NCBI GenBank assembly: GCA_038144835.1
Contig: JAYQON010000004.1
Coordinates: 1-64,000 of the forward strand
Direction of reading: 5' to 3'
DNA: 64,000 bases
Origin: JALHOQ01 sp038144835
GTDB taxonomy: Bacteria; Bdellovibrionota; Bdellovibrionia; Bdellovibrionales; UBA1609
The translations under genes and the position numbers were made by a program. The notes beneath the pieces were generated by a model. The model saw only the letters and a list, made by a program, of their open reading frames with translations, did no database searches and had not been told where the DNA came from. Positions 50,006 through 59,273 of this stretch are shown here, piece by piece. Each line of letters begins with the position of its first letter. The first letter of the stretch is position 1.

Positions 50006-51103
50006 GTGATTTCAGGACATATCGGCATCTTGGGCGGAGGACAACTGGCACGCATGCTCGCGTTGGCAGGATACCCGCTTGGCCTTAAAATATCGGTACT
50101 GACCAGCCATAGCGATGATCCCGCCGCGCAGGTCTGCGGCTCCACTCATCTGGGTTCTATCAATAAAGAAAAAGACCTACGCAAGTTCTTAGAAGATTTA
50201 AAAGCTGTGACTTTCGAAAGCGAATTTGTCGACATCGCCAAAGTCGCTCATCAATTATCGCCCTCGACTTATGTTTTTCCCAACTTGAAAGCCATTGAAA
50301 CCATTCAAGACCGAGAGACACAAAAGCGTCTTCTGGATCAGTTTAAAATTGCCACAAGCTCTTGGCTCTCAGTCAAAAAACAAAGCGACCTTGAGCAGGC
50401 CAAAATTGTTTTTCCCAAGGGTTTTGTTTTAAAACAAAGACGGTTTGGCTACGACGGTTATGGAACTTTTGTGTTTAAAAATGGTGCGGGTGATGAGTCC
50501 GTTTTAAATGCTTCCACCAACGGATTTATCGCTGAAAAATTTATAGCTTTTAAACGTGAGCTCGCGATTTCGTTTGTACGCTCACGTTCAGGCTCTTTTT
50601 TAACTCTTCCCTTAGTTGAAAGCGTGCAAATCAACTCGCGCTGCTTTAGCGTTAAAGGACCCATACAACACCCAGGAATAAAAAAGCTTGAGCGATCCTT
50701 TAAAAAAATGATGACGGCCATAGACTATGTGGGAGTTCTGGCCGTTGAACTCTTCGACACTGGCAAAGAACTTTTGGTGAATGAGCTTGCTCCTCGCGTG
50801 CACAATTCGGCTCATTACTCAGTTGACGCGCTTACTTGCTCGCAGTTCGAATATCATTGGCGCGCAGGGTTGGATTTTCCTTTACCCAAGGTTGAGTTAA
50901 AAAGACCGGCATTTGCCATGGTCAACCTTCTTGGTGAGGGCGGGGACATCCGCTTATCCTATAAGCCCTGGGGGCATCTGCATTGGTACGGAAAAAATGA
51001 AAATCGTCCAGGTCGTAAATTAGGCCATATTAACACCCTCGCCCTTACCCCAAGCCGCGCGCTCGCAGTGGCGCTAAAATGGAGAAAGGACTTTAGGTTA
51101 TGA
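50006..51103 (+). CDS. purK: N5-carboxyaminoimidazole ribonucleotide synthase
   Basis: A 365-residue ATP-grasp enzyme converting AIR, bicarbonate and ATP to N5-CAIR in purine synthesis. It has IGILGGGQLARMLALAGY, FESEFVDIAKVA, FPKGFVLKQRRFGYDGYGT, YVGVLAVELFD, NELAPRVHNSAHYSVDAL and HWYGKNENRPGRKLGHI. The start is a GTG, and no better start exists upstream. Its stop overlaps the purE start (ATGA). Confidence 0.95.
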   Translation: MISGHIGILGGGQLARMLALAGYPLGLKISVLTSHSDDPAAQVCGSTHLGSINKEKDLRKFLEDLKAVTFESEFVDIAKVAHQLSPSTYVFPNLKAIETIQDRETQKRLLDQFKIATSSWLSVKKQSDLEQAKIVFPKGFVLKQRRFGYDGYGTFVFKNGAGDESVLNASTNGFIAEKFIAFKRELAISFVRSRSGSFLTLPLVESVQINSRCFSVKGPIQHPGIKKLERSFKKMMTAIDYVGVLAVELFDTGKELLVNELAPRVHNSAHYSVDALTCSQFEYHWRAGLDFPLPKVELKRPAFAMVNLLGEGGDIRLSYKPWGHLHWYGKNENRPGRKLGHINTLALTPSRALAVALKWRKDFRL

Positions 51104-51609
51104 AAACAAAAGTCGGAATCATCATGGGCAGTCAATCTGACGCTCGCATTATGAAAGACGCTGCCGAAGTACTTAAAGATTTCGGCGTGAGTTTTGAAAT
51201 GAAAGTGGTTTCCGCTCACCGTACCCCAGAACTCATGTACAAGTACGCGAGTGAAGCTTATGAACGAGGGTTAAAAGTGATTATCGCCGGCGCTGGCGGT
51301 GCCGCACATCTTCCAGGCATGGTGGCTTCTCTGACTATACTGCCCGTCATTGGCGTACCTGTATCGATCAATAAACTCAATGGACTCGACAGTCTGTTAT
51401 CAATCGCCCAGATGCCCAAAGGGGTCCCCGTCGCTTCCACGGCAATCGATAATGCCCACAACGCCGCCCTTTTGGCGATTCGAATATTAGCGAGTGAAGA
51501 TAAAAAGCTTGCTGCCAAATTGTTGCAGCATCAAAAAGGCATGAACCGAAAAGTTCGCAAAAGCCAAGTGTCGCTCAGAAAAGTACTTCATGCGCCATCA
51601 GTAAAGTAA
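51100..51609 (+). CDS. purE: N5-carboxyaminoimidazole ribonucleotide mutase
   Basis: A 169-residue class I PurE with VGIIMGSQSDARIMKDAAE, VVSAHRTPELMYKYA, IIAGAGGAAHLPGMVAS and PVIGVPVS, followed by GLDSLLSIAQMPKGVPVAS. It moves the carboxyl of N5-CAIR to C4, directly after PurK. ATGA overlap couples translation. It overlaps the convergent NamZ-like gene by 12 bases. Confidence 0.96.
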   Translation: MKTKVGIIMGSQSDARIMKDAAEVLKDFGVSFEMKVVSAHRTPELMYKYASEAYERGLKVIIAGAGGAAHLPGMVASLTILPVIGVPVSINKLNGLDSLLSIAQMPKGVPVASTAIDNAHNAALLAIRILASEDKKLAAKLLQHQKGMNRKVRKSQVSLRKVLHAPSVK

Positions 51610-52797
51610 ATAAGGGCGACGCTCCTCTGCCCAGGCTTTTTCATCTTTCGACAAAGATTCATCCCAAGCCTCAACCAGAGGTTTTGCTTCTGCCACCCAT
51701 GCACGCAACTGATCATTTCCAGTCAAGATATCGATAGGCAATAGCTTTTCTTCATACTCGTAGGGCGGTTGGCGCCAGAGTTCTATATTTGGATGCACAC
51801 GCTGAGTGGCTTTTAAAAACAGGGTTACCAAGCGATAAGGTTTGAATTTTTGAGGACTATAAAAGGGCTCATCTACATGCACCTGAATTGCTGAAACTAA
51901 TTGTCCCTTAAATTTATGAAAAGTGGGCTCAAAAAATGCCGGCCGCAAAATGCAGCCTTGCAACCACTGTGGCGCCAGTTCATTCATCTCACGCAAGATC
52001 GACGCGATATTTAAACCAGGAGCGCCGAATATTTCCAATGGAATCGTGGTCCCCCGACCCTCGGACAGATTAGTGCCCTCAATTAAGACTGAGCCAGGAT
52101 AAATACGGGTACATGTTAAGCGTGGCATATTGGGAGAGGGATTGACCCACGCCAACTCTGGCCAACCATAATGTGGCCCGCTTTCAGGACGATACCCACG
52201 CATTTCAATGACTGTTAGATTGGCTTTCAACTTTTTATGATCACGGTACCAAAGAGCCGCTTCTCCTAAAGTGAGACCATGGCGCATGGGCACTGGCGCA
52301 GCGCCAACAAAGCTTTCATAGCGCATATCTAGAAGATGGCCTTCAATTTCTCGGCCCGCAGGATTGGGCCGATCGAGAACCCATATTTCCTTATCAGTCC
52401 CATGAACAGCATCAAGCATATAAAAAAGCGTCGTCAGAAAAGTATAGATACGACAACCCACGTCTTGTAGATCGACAAGCAGAACATCCCAATCTTGCAT
52501 CATCTCTGGCGAAGGCCGGCGCACCCGACCATAAAGGCTGTAAACTGGAATTTGGTGAACAGGGTCGACATAGTCGTCGCTCTCAATCATGTTGTCTTGC
52601 TTTTCACCACGCATACCGTGCTGAGGTCCAAACGCCGCCGCGAACTTTATTGGAGTCTCTGCGCAAAGAGCATCTAGGGAATATTTAAGACCAGAGGTGA
52701 CTGAAGCCGGGTGTCCAAGAAAAGCTAATCGCTTGCCAATAAGACGGCTTTGCAAATCCTTCTCATTCAACAATCGTTCAATACCCAGTTGGAACAT
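51598..52797 (-). CDS. DUF1343/NamZ-like exo-beta-N-acetylmuramidase
   Basis: A 399-residue member of the DUF1343 (GH171) family. Segments are FLGHPASVTSGLKYSLDAL, FGPQHGMRGEKQDNM, PVYSLYGRVRRPSPEMM, DVLLVDLQDVGCRIYTF, VLDRPNPAGREIEG, MRHGLTLGEAA and NPSPNMPRLTCTRIYPGSVL followed by IEGTNLSEGRGTT. Family enzymes remove non-reducing MurNAc from peptidoglycan fragments. No signal peptide is present, suggesting cytoplasmic turnover of imported muropeptides. Its ribosome-binding site is held in a hairpin just upstream. The GH84-like gene at the window start could act on the GlcNAc side of similar material. Confidence 0.88.
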   Translation of the reverse strand: MFQLGIERLLNEKDLQSRLIGKRLAFLGHPASVTSGLKYSLDALCAETPIKFAAAFGPQHGMRGEKQDNMIESDDYVDPVHQIPVYSLYGRVRRPSPEMMQDWDVLLVDLQDVGCRIYTFLTTLFYMLDAVHGTDKEIWVLDRPNPAGREIEGHLLDMRYESFVGAAPVPMRHGLTLGEAALWYRDHKKLKANLTVIEMRGYRPESGPHYGWPELAWVNPSPNMPRLTCTRIYPGSVLIEGTNLSEGRGTTIPLEIFGAPGLNIASILREMNELAPQWLQGCILRPAFFEPTFHKFKGQLVSAIQVHVDEPFYSPQKFKPYRLVTLFLKATQRVHPNIELWRQPPYEYEEKLLPIDILTGNDQLRAWVAEAKPLVEAWDESLSKDEKAWAEERRPYLLY

Positions 52798-52801
52798 ACT
52801 A

Positions 52802-52826
52802 CCCCCTAAACCATAAGCTTAGGGGG
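52802..52826 (-). promoter_or_regulatory. Hairpin enclosing the NamZ ribosome-binding site
   Basis: CCCCCTAA and TTAGGGGG form a perfect 8-pair stem with a nine-base loop. On the minus strand the 3' arm contains the AGGGGG Shine-Dalgarno, four bases before the NamZ ATG. The structure should block ribosome access unless melted. It has no U-tract, so it is not a typical terminator for the upstream gene. Confidence 0.5.
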
Positions 52827-52864
52827 TCTGACCTCTTGCGGGCAAGCTGGGAATCACCGTTAAT

Positions 52865-53587
52865 CTAGATGAAAATATTGATGAGCAGTATGACCACTCC
52901 GGTCAAAGCAAAACCAGAAGTGACTACTCCCTTGATCGTCGTCATCGGCCCAGTTTTACCAAAAAGAGCATTGGCTTGCAGAGCACCTATTAAAATAAAC
53001 GCCACAATCCAGTATGCCAATACATTCGAACCTTCATTCACAGCGTAAAGAAGGTGTGAGGCAGACAACATAAAGAAAAGCATAGGAATGGAGAAAAGCG
53101 TGTTGGTTCGAGAAGCCACCAATGCTCGTGCGGCCGCTGCAGCTGCGGCTGGGTTGGCTGGCTGCCCCTGTGCCACGGCAATTGCGTTGGCAATCACAAT
53201 TTTTTGCTTTGGCCAAATCACCAACCATACATTCAAAAACATAAGGGTACCTAAAAGCGCCCCAGTTAATATGTTAATCCAATAAGAAGAGCTCACAAGC
53301 ACGGCCAAACCAGCATTTGCAGCTTCCTGGTGACCACGCAACCCCAACATCACCGCGCCAGTGACAAAGGTCCACATTGCGCCCCAACGAAACCACCACA
53401 AAGCTCTCGGAGCCAGCTTTTGTAAAACCTGGGATTTGGCTCCCGCATCGGTTTCATTCATAAAAGCGCCTTGAACAAAATTGAAGTAGTAGAGATGGCC
53501 AATCCAAATCACACCGAAAAAAACATGCAACCAGCGCATGATGAAATGAAGACCGGTAAAGGCATCGCCAAGCAAAGAATCCAGCAT
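52865..53587 (-). CDS. PuuD-like (urate hydroxylase N-terminal type) membrane protein
   Basis: A 240-residue protein with about six to eight transmembrane helices. It contains MRWLHVFFGVIWIGHLYYFNFVQ, ALWWFRWGAMWTFVTGAV, SSSYWINILTGALLGTLMFLNV and SASHLLYAVNE, the pattern of the PuuD/urate oxidase N-terminal membrane domain with conserved His residues. Full-length PuuD carries a C-terminal cytochrome c domain, which is absent here, so urate oxidation may need another electron partner or the function may differ. Confidence 0.75.
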   Translation of the reverse strand: MLDSLLGDAFTGLHFIMRWLHVFFGVIWIGHLYYFNFVQGAFMNETDAGAKSQVLQKLAPRALWWFRWGAMWTFVTGAVMLGLRGHQEAANAGLAVLVSSSYWINILTGALLGTLMFLNVWLVIWPKQKIVIANAIAVAQGQPANPAAAAAAARALVASRTNTLFSIPMLFFMLSASHLLYAVNEGSNVLAYWIVAFILIGALQANALFGKTGPMTTIKGVVTSGFALTGVVILLINIFI

Positions 53588-53688
53588 GAGGTGCTCCTTT
53601 GAATGTTTAAAACTGAAGGGATTACGTTTGAACTTTATAAATAGACGTAACCAAAACGTCTAGCTCTTATCAGGTGAGTCTTAAGCGC

Positions 53689-53925
53689 TTAAGAGTTTAC
53701 CTTTTCTTTGCTTTTCTCTTCTTGCTTTTGCTCAGCCTTGGCAGGCTCAACGATTTGCTCGACCGGAGTGACGGGCTTGATCTCTTCCTCACTACCATCG
53801 ATTCCGCGCTTGAAACCGCGAATGGCGTCACCCAAAGACCGCCCTAAACCTGGCAAACGCGAGGGACCAAAAAACAAAAGCGCAATACCCAGAATTATGA
53901 CCAGCTCCATTGGGCCAAGACTCAT
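53689..53925 (-). CDS. tatA: Sec-independent protein translocase subunit TatA
   Basis: A 78-residue protein with the TatA plan: short N-terminus, one TM helix (ELVIILGIALLFFGPSRLP), the F-G-P hinge, an amphipathic helix (GLGRSLGDAIRGFKRGI) and a charged tail. It forms the pore-building part of the twin-arginine exporter. tatB/tatC are not in the window. Confidence 0.93.
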   Translation of the reverse strand: MSLGPMELVIILGIALLFFGPSRLPGLGRSLGDAIRGFKRGIDGSEEEIKPVTPVEQIVEPAKAEQKQEEKSKEKVNS

Positions 53926-54058
53926 AAAATCCTCCGAACCAAAAGCCTCACTCTAACCGAATTTTAACCAGAAGAAAGTCATAGTTGCTGAGAATTACCT
54001 TTATGACGCATGGAATCTTTCACCATAAAAAAGCGTGTAGCTTTGTGCTCCAGCGAAT

Positions 54059-54850
54059 TCAGTTGGCGTGAATATCATGCCCCAGACTCAAGAGAACAAG
54101 AACAACTACTCCCAACGCCATTCGATAATAACCGAAATATTTAAGACCGTAGCGAGCCACCAAAGCCACGAAATATTTGATCGCAAACGCACCCACAACA
54201 AAAGAAACTAAATTGCCCCAAAGAATCATTTGAATTTGCTCCGCTTCAAGTTGAGGCCAAACTTTAAGGAGTTTTAAAAAGCTAGCTCCCGTTAGTGTTG
54301 GGACAGCCAAAAAAAATGAGAACTCGGTCGCTAACGAAAGACTCATTCCCTGATAGAGTCCACCCCAGATACTCGCGGCAGCCCGCGAAACTCCCGGAAA
54401 AAAAGCCAAGGTTTGAAATAATCCAATTTTTAAAGCGGAGCTTTTAGGCAGATCCTCAATTTTATGCACTCGCACCTTTAACAGGCGAATCCAACGATCC
54501 GTTAAAACTAACAGCACTCCGCCCACCAACAGGGCCCACCCCACCAACCACACACTGCCAAGCAAGATATCGATGTGCTTTTTGACCGCCAACCCAATCA
54601 CCGCCGCCGGCAAAAAAGCGATAAAAACCTGCGGATATACTCTTACGTTCAGTAAAAAACGCCGCCAATAGAGCACCAAAACCGAAACAATCGCTCCAAA
54701 CTGCACCATCACCGTATAATCTTTAACAAACTGCTCTTGGCTTATACCCATACCCCAAGAAGCTAAAATGATATGCCCAGTGGAGGATATCGGAAGGTAT
54801 TCGGTAATACCCTCAACAACGGCTAACAATAAAGATTGGTTAAAGTTCAC
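54059..54850 (-). CDS. uppP: Undecaprenyl-diphosphatase UppP
   Basis: A multi-pass membrane phosphatase of about 263 residues that recycles undecaprenyl diphosphate for peptidoglycan synthesis. It has the two BacA signatures, EGITEYLPISSTGH (catalytic Glu and Ser) and FPGVSRAAASIWGGL (catalytic Arg). GTG 54850 (NFNQSLLLAVVEG) fits the family start, but AAGGGG is unusually close to it; a TTG at 54886 is in frame. The start is therefore uncertain. Confidence 0.93.
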   Translation of the reverse strand: MNFNQSLLLAVVEGITEYLPISSTGHIILASWGMGISQEQFVKDYTVMVQFGAIVSVLVLYWRRFLLNVRVYPQVFIAFLPAAVIGLAVKKHIDILLGSVWLVGWALLVGGVLLVLTDRWIRLLKVRVHKIEDLPKSSALKIGLFQTLAFFPGVSRAAASIWGGLYQGMSLSLATEFSFFLAVPTLTGASFLKLLKVWPQLEAEQIQMILWGNLVSFVVGAFAIKYFVALVARYGLKYFGYYRMALGVVVLVLLSLGHDIHAN

Positions 54851-54906
54851 GCCCCTTAGGATCGAAAAATTGATCCCACAAGGCAACTGAAAATTTTTAA
54901 ACTAGG

Positions 54907-56856
54907 TTACCGAGGCTTCGCCACGACCGTATATTTTATCGGGCCATTGACCTGCATACGCTTGTAATAATCGTTCGGATTTTGAAAGAAACTGCGCTGA
55001 TAATTGCTATCCAAAACACCCAGAACTCGATTGGTGTTTGGGTCTACAAACTCAATCCAAGCATGGGCACCACCATTTGCCCCACCCACCCAACCACGGG
55101 CCACACGGGTTGAGAACCCCGACTCTGCTAAAGCCACGCTCCCAATGAGACTCAACGCACGACAAACAGCTCCTCGGCAAGCTGGAATTTCGCCTAAATC
55201 ACCTGAGCCGTTATTTTTTCTTATTATTTCATTTCGCAGCCGATCATAATTTGCACCGCTTTCGGGACTTTCAAATTTTTTGACTTGCGACAACCAGGCG
55301 TCCGAAGCCGTGCGCATCTCTGTTACGTTGGGCGGCCCCCTCGGATTATGCACACCCACACCCTTGGCATCAAAGCCGTCCATAACCTCTCGCATCGTTT
55401 GCTTGAAAGCGGGAGAGTCGTAATCCACTTTTACGATCGAGCCGCTACCGGTGACATAATCACCGACTTTGCTCGACTTAAAAGCGTAAGAACGCGTGAG
55501 TTGATCTGGAGCGATATCTTTAAAGGCAAGCCGACCAAGGTCATCTTTAAATTCAACTCTAACACGGCCATCAGCCCACTTTTGAGTCACTCGACCTTCC
55601 GAAGTTGAGCCATCCGAGCGGGGAACAGTTACGTCATCCCCAATTTTAACTAGAGGTGGGCCTCGCGGCATCTCCGCAAAATCAAGCCCTCGATTGGGAG
55701 CATAAAGATTTTCATTAGATACACTCTTGACTAACAAACGACCGTCTTCGACCTCGCCAATTTGAACTATGGCACGGCCCTCTTTATCAAACCCGATCAC
55801 CTTACCTTCTGAAAACGCACCACTCGAGCGAGGCACCACAACACTTTCGCCGACTCCAGGAGGACGATTTAACTTTTCAAGGCCCACTCCCATACGAGAA
55901 GGCACGGCCTGCATAGCCGCAATATCACTTGCAGCGGTGAAACGACCATGAGTTCTGAGGTCGTTAACTAGCGCTCGCGCTCGCGGATCTAGAGCGACTT
56001 TTAGCGCCGCTGACGGGAGTGCTACGCTTGCGGCAATTTGACAAGCGATCTTGGCCTTGTGCTGATTGGTATAACAAGCGTACAGCTGTTCCACTTTCTT
56101 GATAATATCTGGCATAACGTCATGCGCACGTTTGCGATGAAATGCGCTTTCAAGATATTTTTTCTCACTTGCGCTAAGCTCACGCTCAGCTTTAGGGAAT
56201 TTTTGCTCCGCCTCCGACTGCTTGTCAGAATTCGCACGAATAAATTCATCGTATTTTTTTTGATTGGCCTGTTTACGACTGACTTCTTCGTCTTTTCGTC
56301 GCGCCACTTGCTCCACAAAGGAGCGTAATCGGTCACACGGCCACTTGATCATGGCCGCACTCGCACCCTCACTCTGAAATTCTTTAATCGGCTCAATCAG
56401 GGCTCGTTTATATTCGAAATTTGAGTGGCATTTTTCGTCTTCTCGCCACGAGGCCGCCAATGCTCCGGGTGCTCCCGCCGCGCCCTTGGCCAAACTGTAC
56501 GGCAAAGTCACAAGCCCCTTTGCCGTATCCCAAACAAACGCACCCACGCCATTCGCACAGCCCATAGCGATTTGCGCCGGAAGAAAATGCTCCGATTGCG
56601 AACAATCGATAATGTCTTTTTGCTGCTCTTGAGGGAGTGAATCACGCACTTGCCCGCATTTATTCTGTGCGTAGGTTTTATTGCAAGCTGCTAAATTTGA
56701 GCGTATCGCCGTCGAACTCTTATCGACGGCTAGTGTTTCAATTCCACTTGGGTCAGCAACCTCCAACGCGCGTGCGATCAACACGTTAGAAAAAAGCTTT
56801 ACGCTAAGTAAAACCAATAAAACTTTTAATTGAGCGCCAAACCCTTTCCCATCCAT
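54907..56856 (-). CDS. Secreted transglutaminase-like protein with two SH3/Tudor-like domains
   Basis: A 649-residue exported protein. It has a signal segment at about 9-30 (KVLLVLLSVKLFSNVLIARA), a Cys-containing N-terminal region, and a charged helical stretch (about 180-250). Two related beta domains follow at about 335-386 (GESVVVPRSSGAFSEGKVIG) and 405-454 (GDDVTVPRSDGSTSEGRVTQ). The C-terminal domain (about 555-645) has the transglutaminase-like order Cys565 (CRGAVCRALSLIGS), His598 (GGAHAWIEFVD) and Asp616 (VLDSNYQ), consistent with a papain-fold protease or amidase triad. Function is unknown; peptide bonds, glutamine side chains or murein peptides are possible targets. Confidence 0.75.
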   Translation of the reverse strand: MDGKGFGAQLKVLLVLLSVKLFSNVLIARALEVADPSGIETLAVDKSSTAIRSNLAACNKTYAQNKCGQVRDSLPQEQQKDIIDCSQSEHFLPAQIAMGCANGVGAFVWDTAKGLVTLPYSLAKGAAGAPGALAASWREDEKCHSNFEYKRALIEPIKEFQSEGASAAMIKWPCDRLRSFVEQVARRKDEEVSRKQANQKKYDEFIRANSDKQSEAEQKFPKAERELSASEKKYLESAFHRKRAHDVMPDIIKKVEQLYACYTNQHKAKIACQIAASVALPSAALKVALDPRARALVNDLRTHGRFTAASDIAAMQAVPSRMGVGLEKLNRPPGVGESVVVPRSSGAFSEGKVIGFDKEGRAIVQIGEVEDGRLLVKSVSNENLYAPNRGLDFAEMPRGPPLVKIGDDVTVPRSDGSTSEGRVTQKWADGRVRVEFKDDLGRLAFKDIAPDQLTRSYAFKSSKVGDYVTGSGSIVKVDYDSPAFKQTMREVMDGFDAKGVGVHNPRGPPNVTEMRTASDAWLSQVKKFESPESGANYDRLRNEIIRKNNGSGDLGEIPACRGAVCRALSLIGSVALAESGFSTRVARGWVGGANGGAHAWIEFVDPNTNRVLGVLDSNYQRSFFQNPNDYYKRMQVNGPIKYTVVAKPR

Positions 56857-57014
56857 ATAAAGTTAACGGAAGTGCAAAATTCGACGCTAAATGGACAATT
56901 TTAGGTGTAGATAGCTTATTAAAATTGATTAAAGATTGTACACCTGCCAAGTTTAAAAACATCGACGTATCAAAATGAAACTGGCCCACCTGCCTGTTGG
57001 GTCAGATCTCAGTT

Positions 57015-57383
57015 TTATCGCCTACGGCACTCAAACTTATAGACCTGATTTACTATAACCTGTGAAATCTGCATACGTCCGGTGGAATCAAAACTTCCAG
57101 TGGCATTAATACCTTCGGTATAGTTCTCGCCCCAAGACTGGGTCAGCATGAAATCCCCACGACTCAGATTCGCAGAAAAAGAGAAAGCTCGCGAACCCAG
57201 ATCAACCGACTCAGACGCAAACTCACTCGCATCCGCTTTTATAACGAAGCGCTTTTCTTGCTGATTTTTGTTTCCTTGGTGAGTGACCTCAAACTGCCGC
57301 GCAACGCAATGGATTTCTTGAGCAAAAGCTCGACCACCTAAAACTAAAAGAACCAACGCAAGTCCGATTTTTTTTTTGCTCAT
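57015..57383 (-). CDS. Small secreted beta-rich protein, function unknown
   Basis: A 122-residue product with signal peptide (MSKKKIGLALVLLVLGGRAFA). The mature domain is beta-rich (RFVIKADASEFASESV, AFSFSANLSRGDFML, INATGSFDSTGRMQ) with two cysteines near its ends (IHCVARQ, FECRRR) that could form a disulfide. ATG 57383 lies about nine bases from AGGGGG. No family recognised. Confidence 0.68.
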   Translation of the reverse strand: MSKKKIGLALVLLVLGGRAFAQEIHCVARQFEVTHQGNKNQQEKRFVIKADASEFASESVDLGSRAFSFSANLSRGDFMLTQSWGENYTEGINATGSFDSTGRMQISQVIVNQVYKFECRRR

Positions 57384-57413
57384 TGCGAACACCCCCTATT
57401 TATCCACAAAAAA

Positions 57414-58304
57414 TTAGACGCTTCGCCACCGGGTTTCAAGCATGGATGCAGCCGCAGCGGAAGCAAAAATCAAAGCGGCACCCACGGATTCTAAAAAGCC
57501 CAAAGATTCACCTAAAAAGTATATAGAAAGCAACATGGCAAAAGGAGATTCTAACAAAAACAGAAGGCTGCTTACTGTGGGCGAAAGCTTTGCTTGCGCC
57601 CTTACTTGCAGATAAAAAGCGATGACCGTGGATCCAATAGCCAGAGAAAACATTCCCACCCAAACCTTGATCGGTGCCTCTATTAACAGTTCTGGCTGAG
57701 TCCAGAATTTAGAATTAAGCACCAATGGCAGCAACAAGACCGTTCCCCACAGTGATTGAGTGATATTGAAAAAAAATGGCTGACGAACTCGCGGACTAAT
57801 TAATCCCAGAGAATAAATCTGAGCGGTTGCAAAAAGTGCACACACAAAAGTGAGTAAATCACCGACATTGATAGTGCTAAAGCCCAGGTCAACAATCAAG
57901 ATAGTCCCGATCAAAGCCCCCGCCACGCACAGCCAAAGCCCCAAGGGCAAACCTCTCTTCAGCAAGACTGATTCGAGAATGGGAACAAAAACTACGTACA
58001 AGGTGGTAATAAAACCACTCTTTGTTGCCGTCGTGTACTTTAAACCCCACGACTGAAAGAAAAGAGTTCCGATCAAACAGACCGCGGGCCAAAAACTTAA
58101 AGTTAAAGTCTCTCGCCAATGTTTCATGCCACCGATCAAAACAAGCGGTAGACCAATCGCAAAGGCTATCGCGAAGCGCATCCAGGTAATCTCTGAAGCG
58201 GTCATCGCCTCCAATGCCCAGACCACCGCCACAAAACCAAAACCCCAAAACAGCGCGGCGATGATTAATTCAAAAATAGCCGTGGTGGTTTTTACTTGCG
58301 GCAT
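57414..58304 (-). CDS. EamA/DMT-family transporter
   Basis: About 296 residues with ten transmembrane helices in two EamA halves. The first has ELIIAALFWGFGFVAVVWAL, GLKYTTATKSGFITTLYVV and VPILESVLLKRG. The second has GSTVIAFYLQVRAQAKLSP and LFLLESPFAMLLSIYFLGES, including the family E-x-P near TM9. Drug/metabolite transporters usually export amino acids or small metabolites; the substrate is unknown. ATG 58304 gives a normal start; the frame extends to ATG 58361 but neither has a good Shine-Dalgarno. It is divergent from the ChaN-like gene. Confidence 0.85.
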   Translation of the reverse strand: MPQVKTTTAIFELIIAALFWGFGFVAVVWALEAMTASEITWMRFAIAFAIGLPLVLIGGMKHWRETLTLSFWPAVCLIGTLFFQSWGLKYTTATKSGFITTLYVVFVPILESVLLKRGLPLGLWLCVAGALIGTILIVDLGFSTINVGDLLTFVCALFATAQIYSLGLISPRVRQPFFFNITQSLWGTVLLLPLVLNSKFWTQPELLIEAPIKVWVGMFSLAIGSTVIAFYLQVRAQAKLSPTVSSLLFLLESPFAMLLSIYFLGESLGFLESVGAALIFASAAAASMLETRWRSV

Positions 58305-58382
58305 ACAACAGACATTTAATGAAAACCTTGAAAGACAAACCTTAAATCTGTCATAACTCATTCTAATAAGGTGGGGAAGGTT

Positions 58383-59273
58383 ATGAAGTTTATTCTGACG
58401 CTTTGGCTCGCAAGCCTAGGCATGGCGACCACTGCAAACCGCGAAGCCATTTGGGACACTCGGCAAAAAACTTGGCTACAATTGCAGGATGTTCGCGCCA
58501 AACAAGGTGAAATATTTATTTTAGGCGAGGAGCATGCAACTCCCGAAAGCATCAGTGATCCCAAAAGTCGCATTCACCATACCAACCAAGTTCGCTGGTT
58601 AAAGCATTTGAAAACTCTTTATCGAATTTCCGTGGGCATGGAATTCATTGCTTACCCGTTTCAATCCGCAACGGATGCGTTCGTCGCGGGAAGTCTCGCA
58701 GAGAATGACTTTTTGCGTGAAATCGGCTGGGGCGGCAATCCATTTTCCGCCTACCGTGAGCAAATACTCGCTTCTCGCGATCACGCAGGCACTTTGGCTC
58801 TTAACGCCCCCCGCGCTCTAGGCAGAAAAGTGGCACAACTGGGGCCCGCAGGGCTTACGCCATCCGACCAACAACAACTCCCTCCCATTTGGGAGCGCGG
58901 ATCAGCCGATTACTTTTCACGCTTTCAAGAAATAATGCAAAATCATATACCCGCACACAAACTTGAAAATTATTTTTGGGCTCAATCCCTATGGGACGAC
59001 ACCATGGCCTGGAAGGCTCTACAAAGACCCCAAGACACCGTTCTCACGGTTATTGTTGGCGCTTTTCATTCTGAATTTGGCCATGGGCTTCCCGCCAGAA
59101 TCAAGCGCTATGGTCATCAGCAAGTCACGACGGTTTTACAAATTCCCGTCGAGCAATGGGACTCTTCTCACTTGAATGCCGCCATTGCTCCAGACCCACG
59201 TTACGGCGAACATGCGGATCTGCTTTGGCTTTATTTCTTGCCTGGAACAATCAAGACCGACTCGCAACCTTGA
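58383..59273 (+). CDS. ChaN family (Tiki-like haem-binding) protein
   Basis: A 296-residue ChaN/PF04187-type protein. A short hydrophobic N-terminus (MKFILTLWLASLGMA) looks like a signal peptide. It has GEIFILGEEHATPES, the conserved G-E-x-H motif, HHTNQVRWLKHLK, ISVGMEFIAYPFQ, NYFWAQSLWDDTMAW and VIVGAFHSEFGHGLP. These are the Glu/His clusters of the EreA/ChaN/TraB/Tiki superfamily. ChaN in Campylobacter binds haem pairs; other members are metalloproteases. GGGG sits near the ATG at 58383. The 3' end overlaps the convergent protease gene by 43 bases. Confidence 0.85.
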   Translation: MKFILTLWLASLGMATTANREAIWDTRQKTWLQLQDVRAKQGEIFILGEEHATPESISDPKSRIHHTNQVRWLKHLKTLYRISVGMEFIAYPFQSATDAFVAGSLAENDFLREIGWGGNPFSAYREQILASRDHAGTLALNAPRALGRKVAQLGPAGLTPSDQQQLPPIWERGSADYFSRFQEIMQNHIPAHKLENYFWAQSLWDDTMAWKALQRPQDTVLTVIVGAFHSEFGHGLPARIKRYGHQQVTTVLQIPVEQWDSSHLNAAIAPDPRYGEHADLLWLYFLPGTIKTDSQP

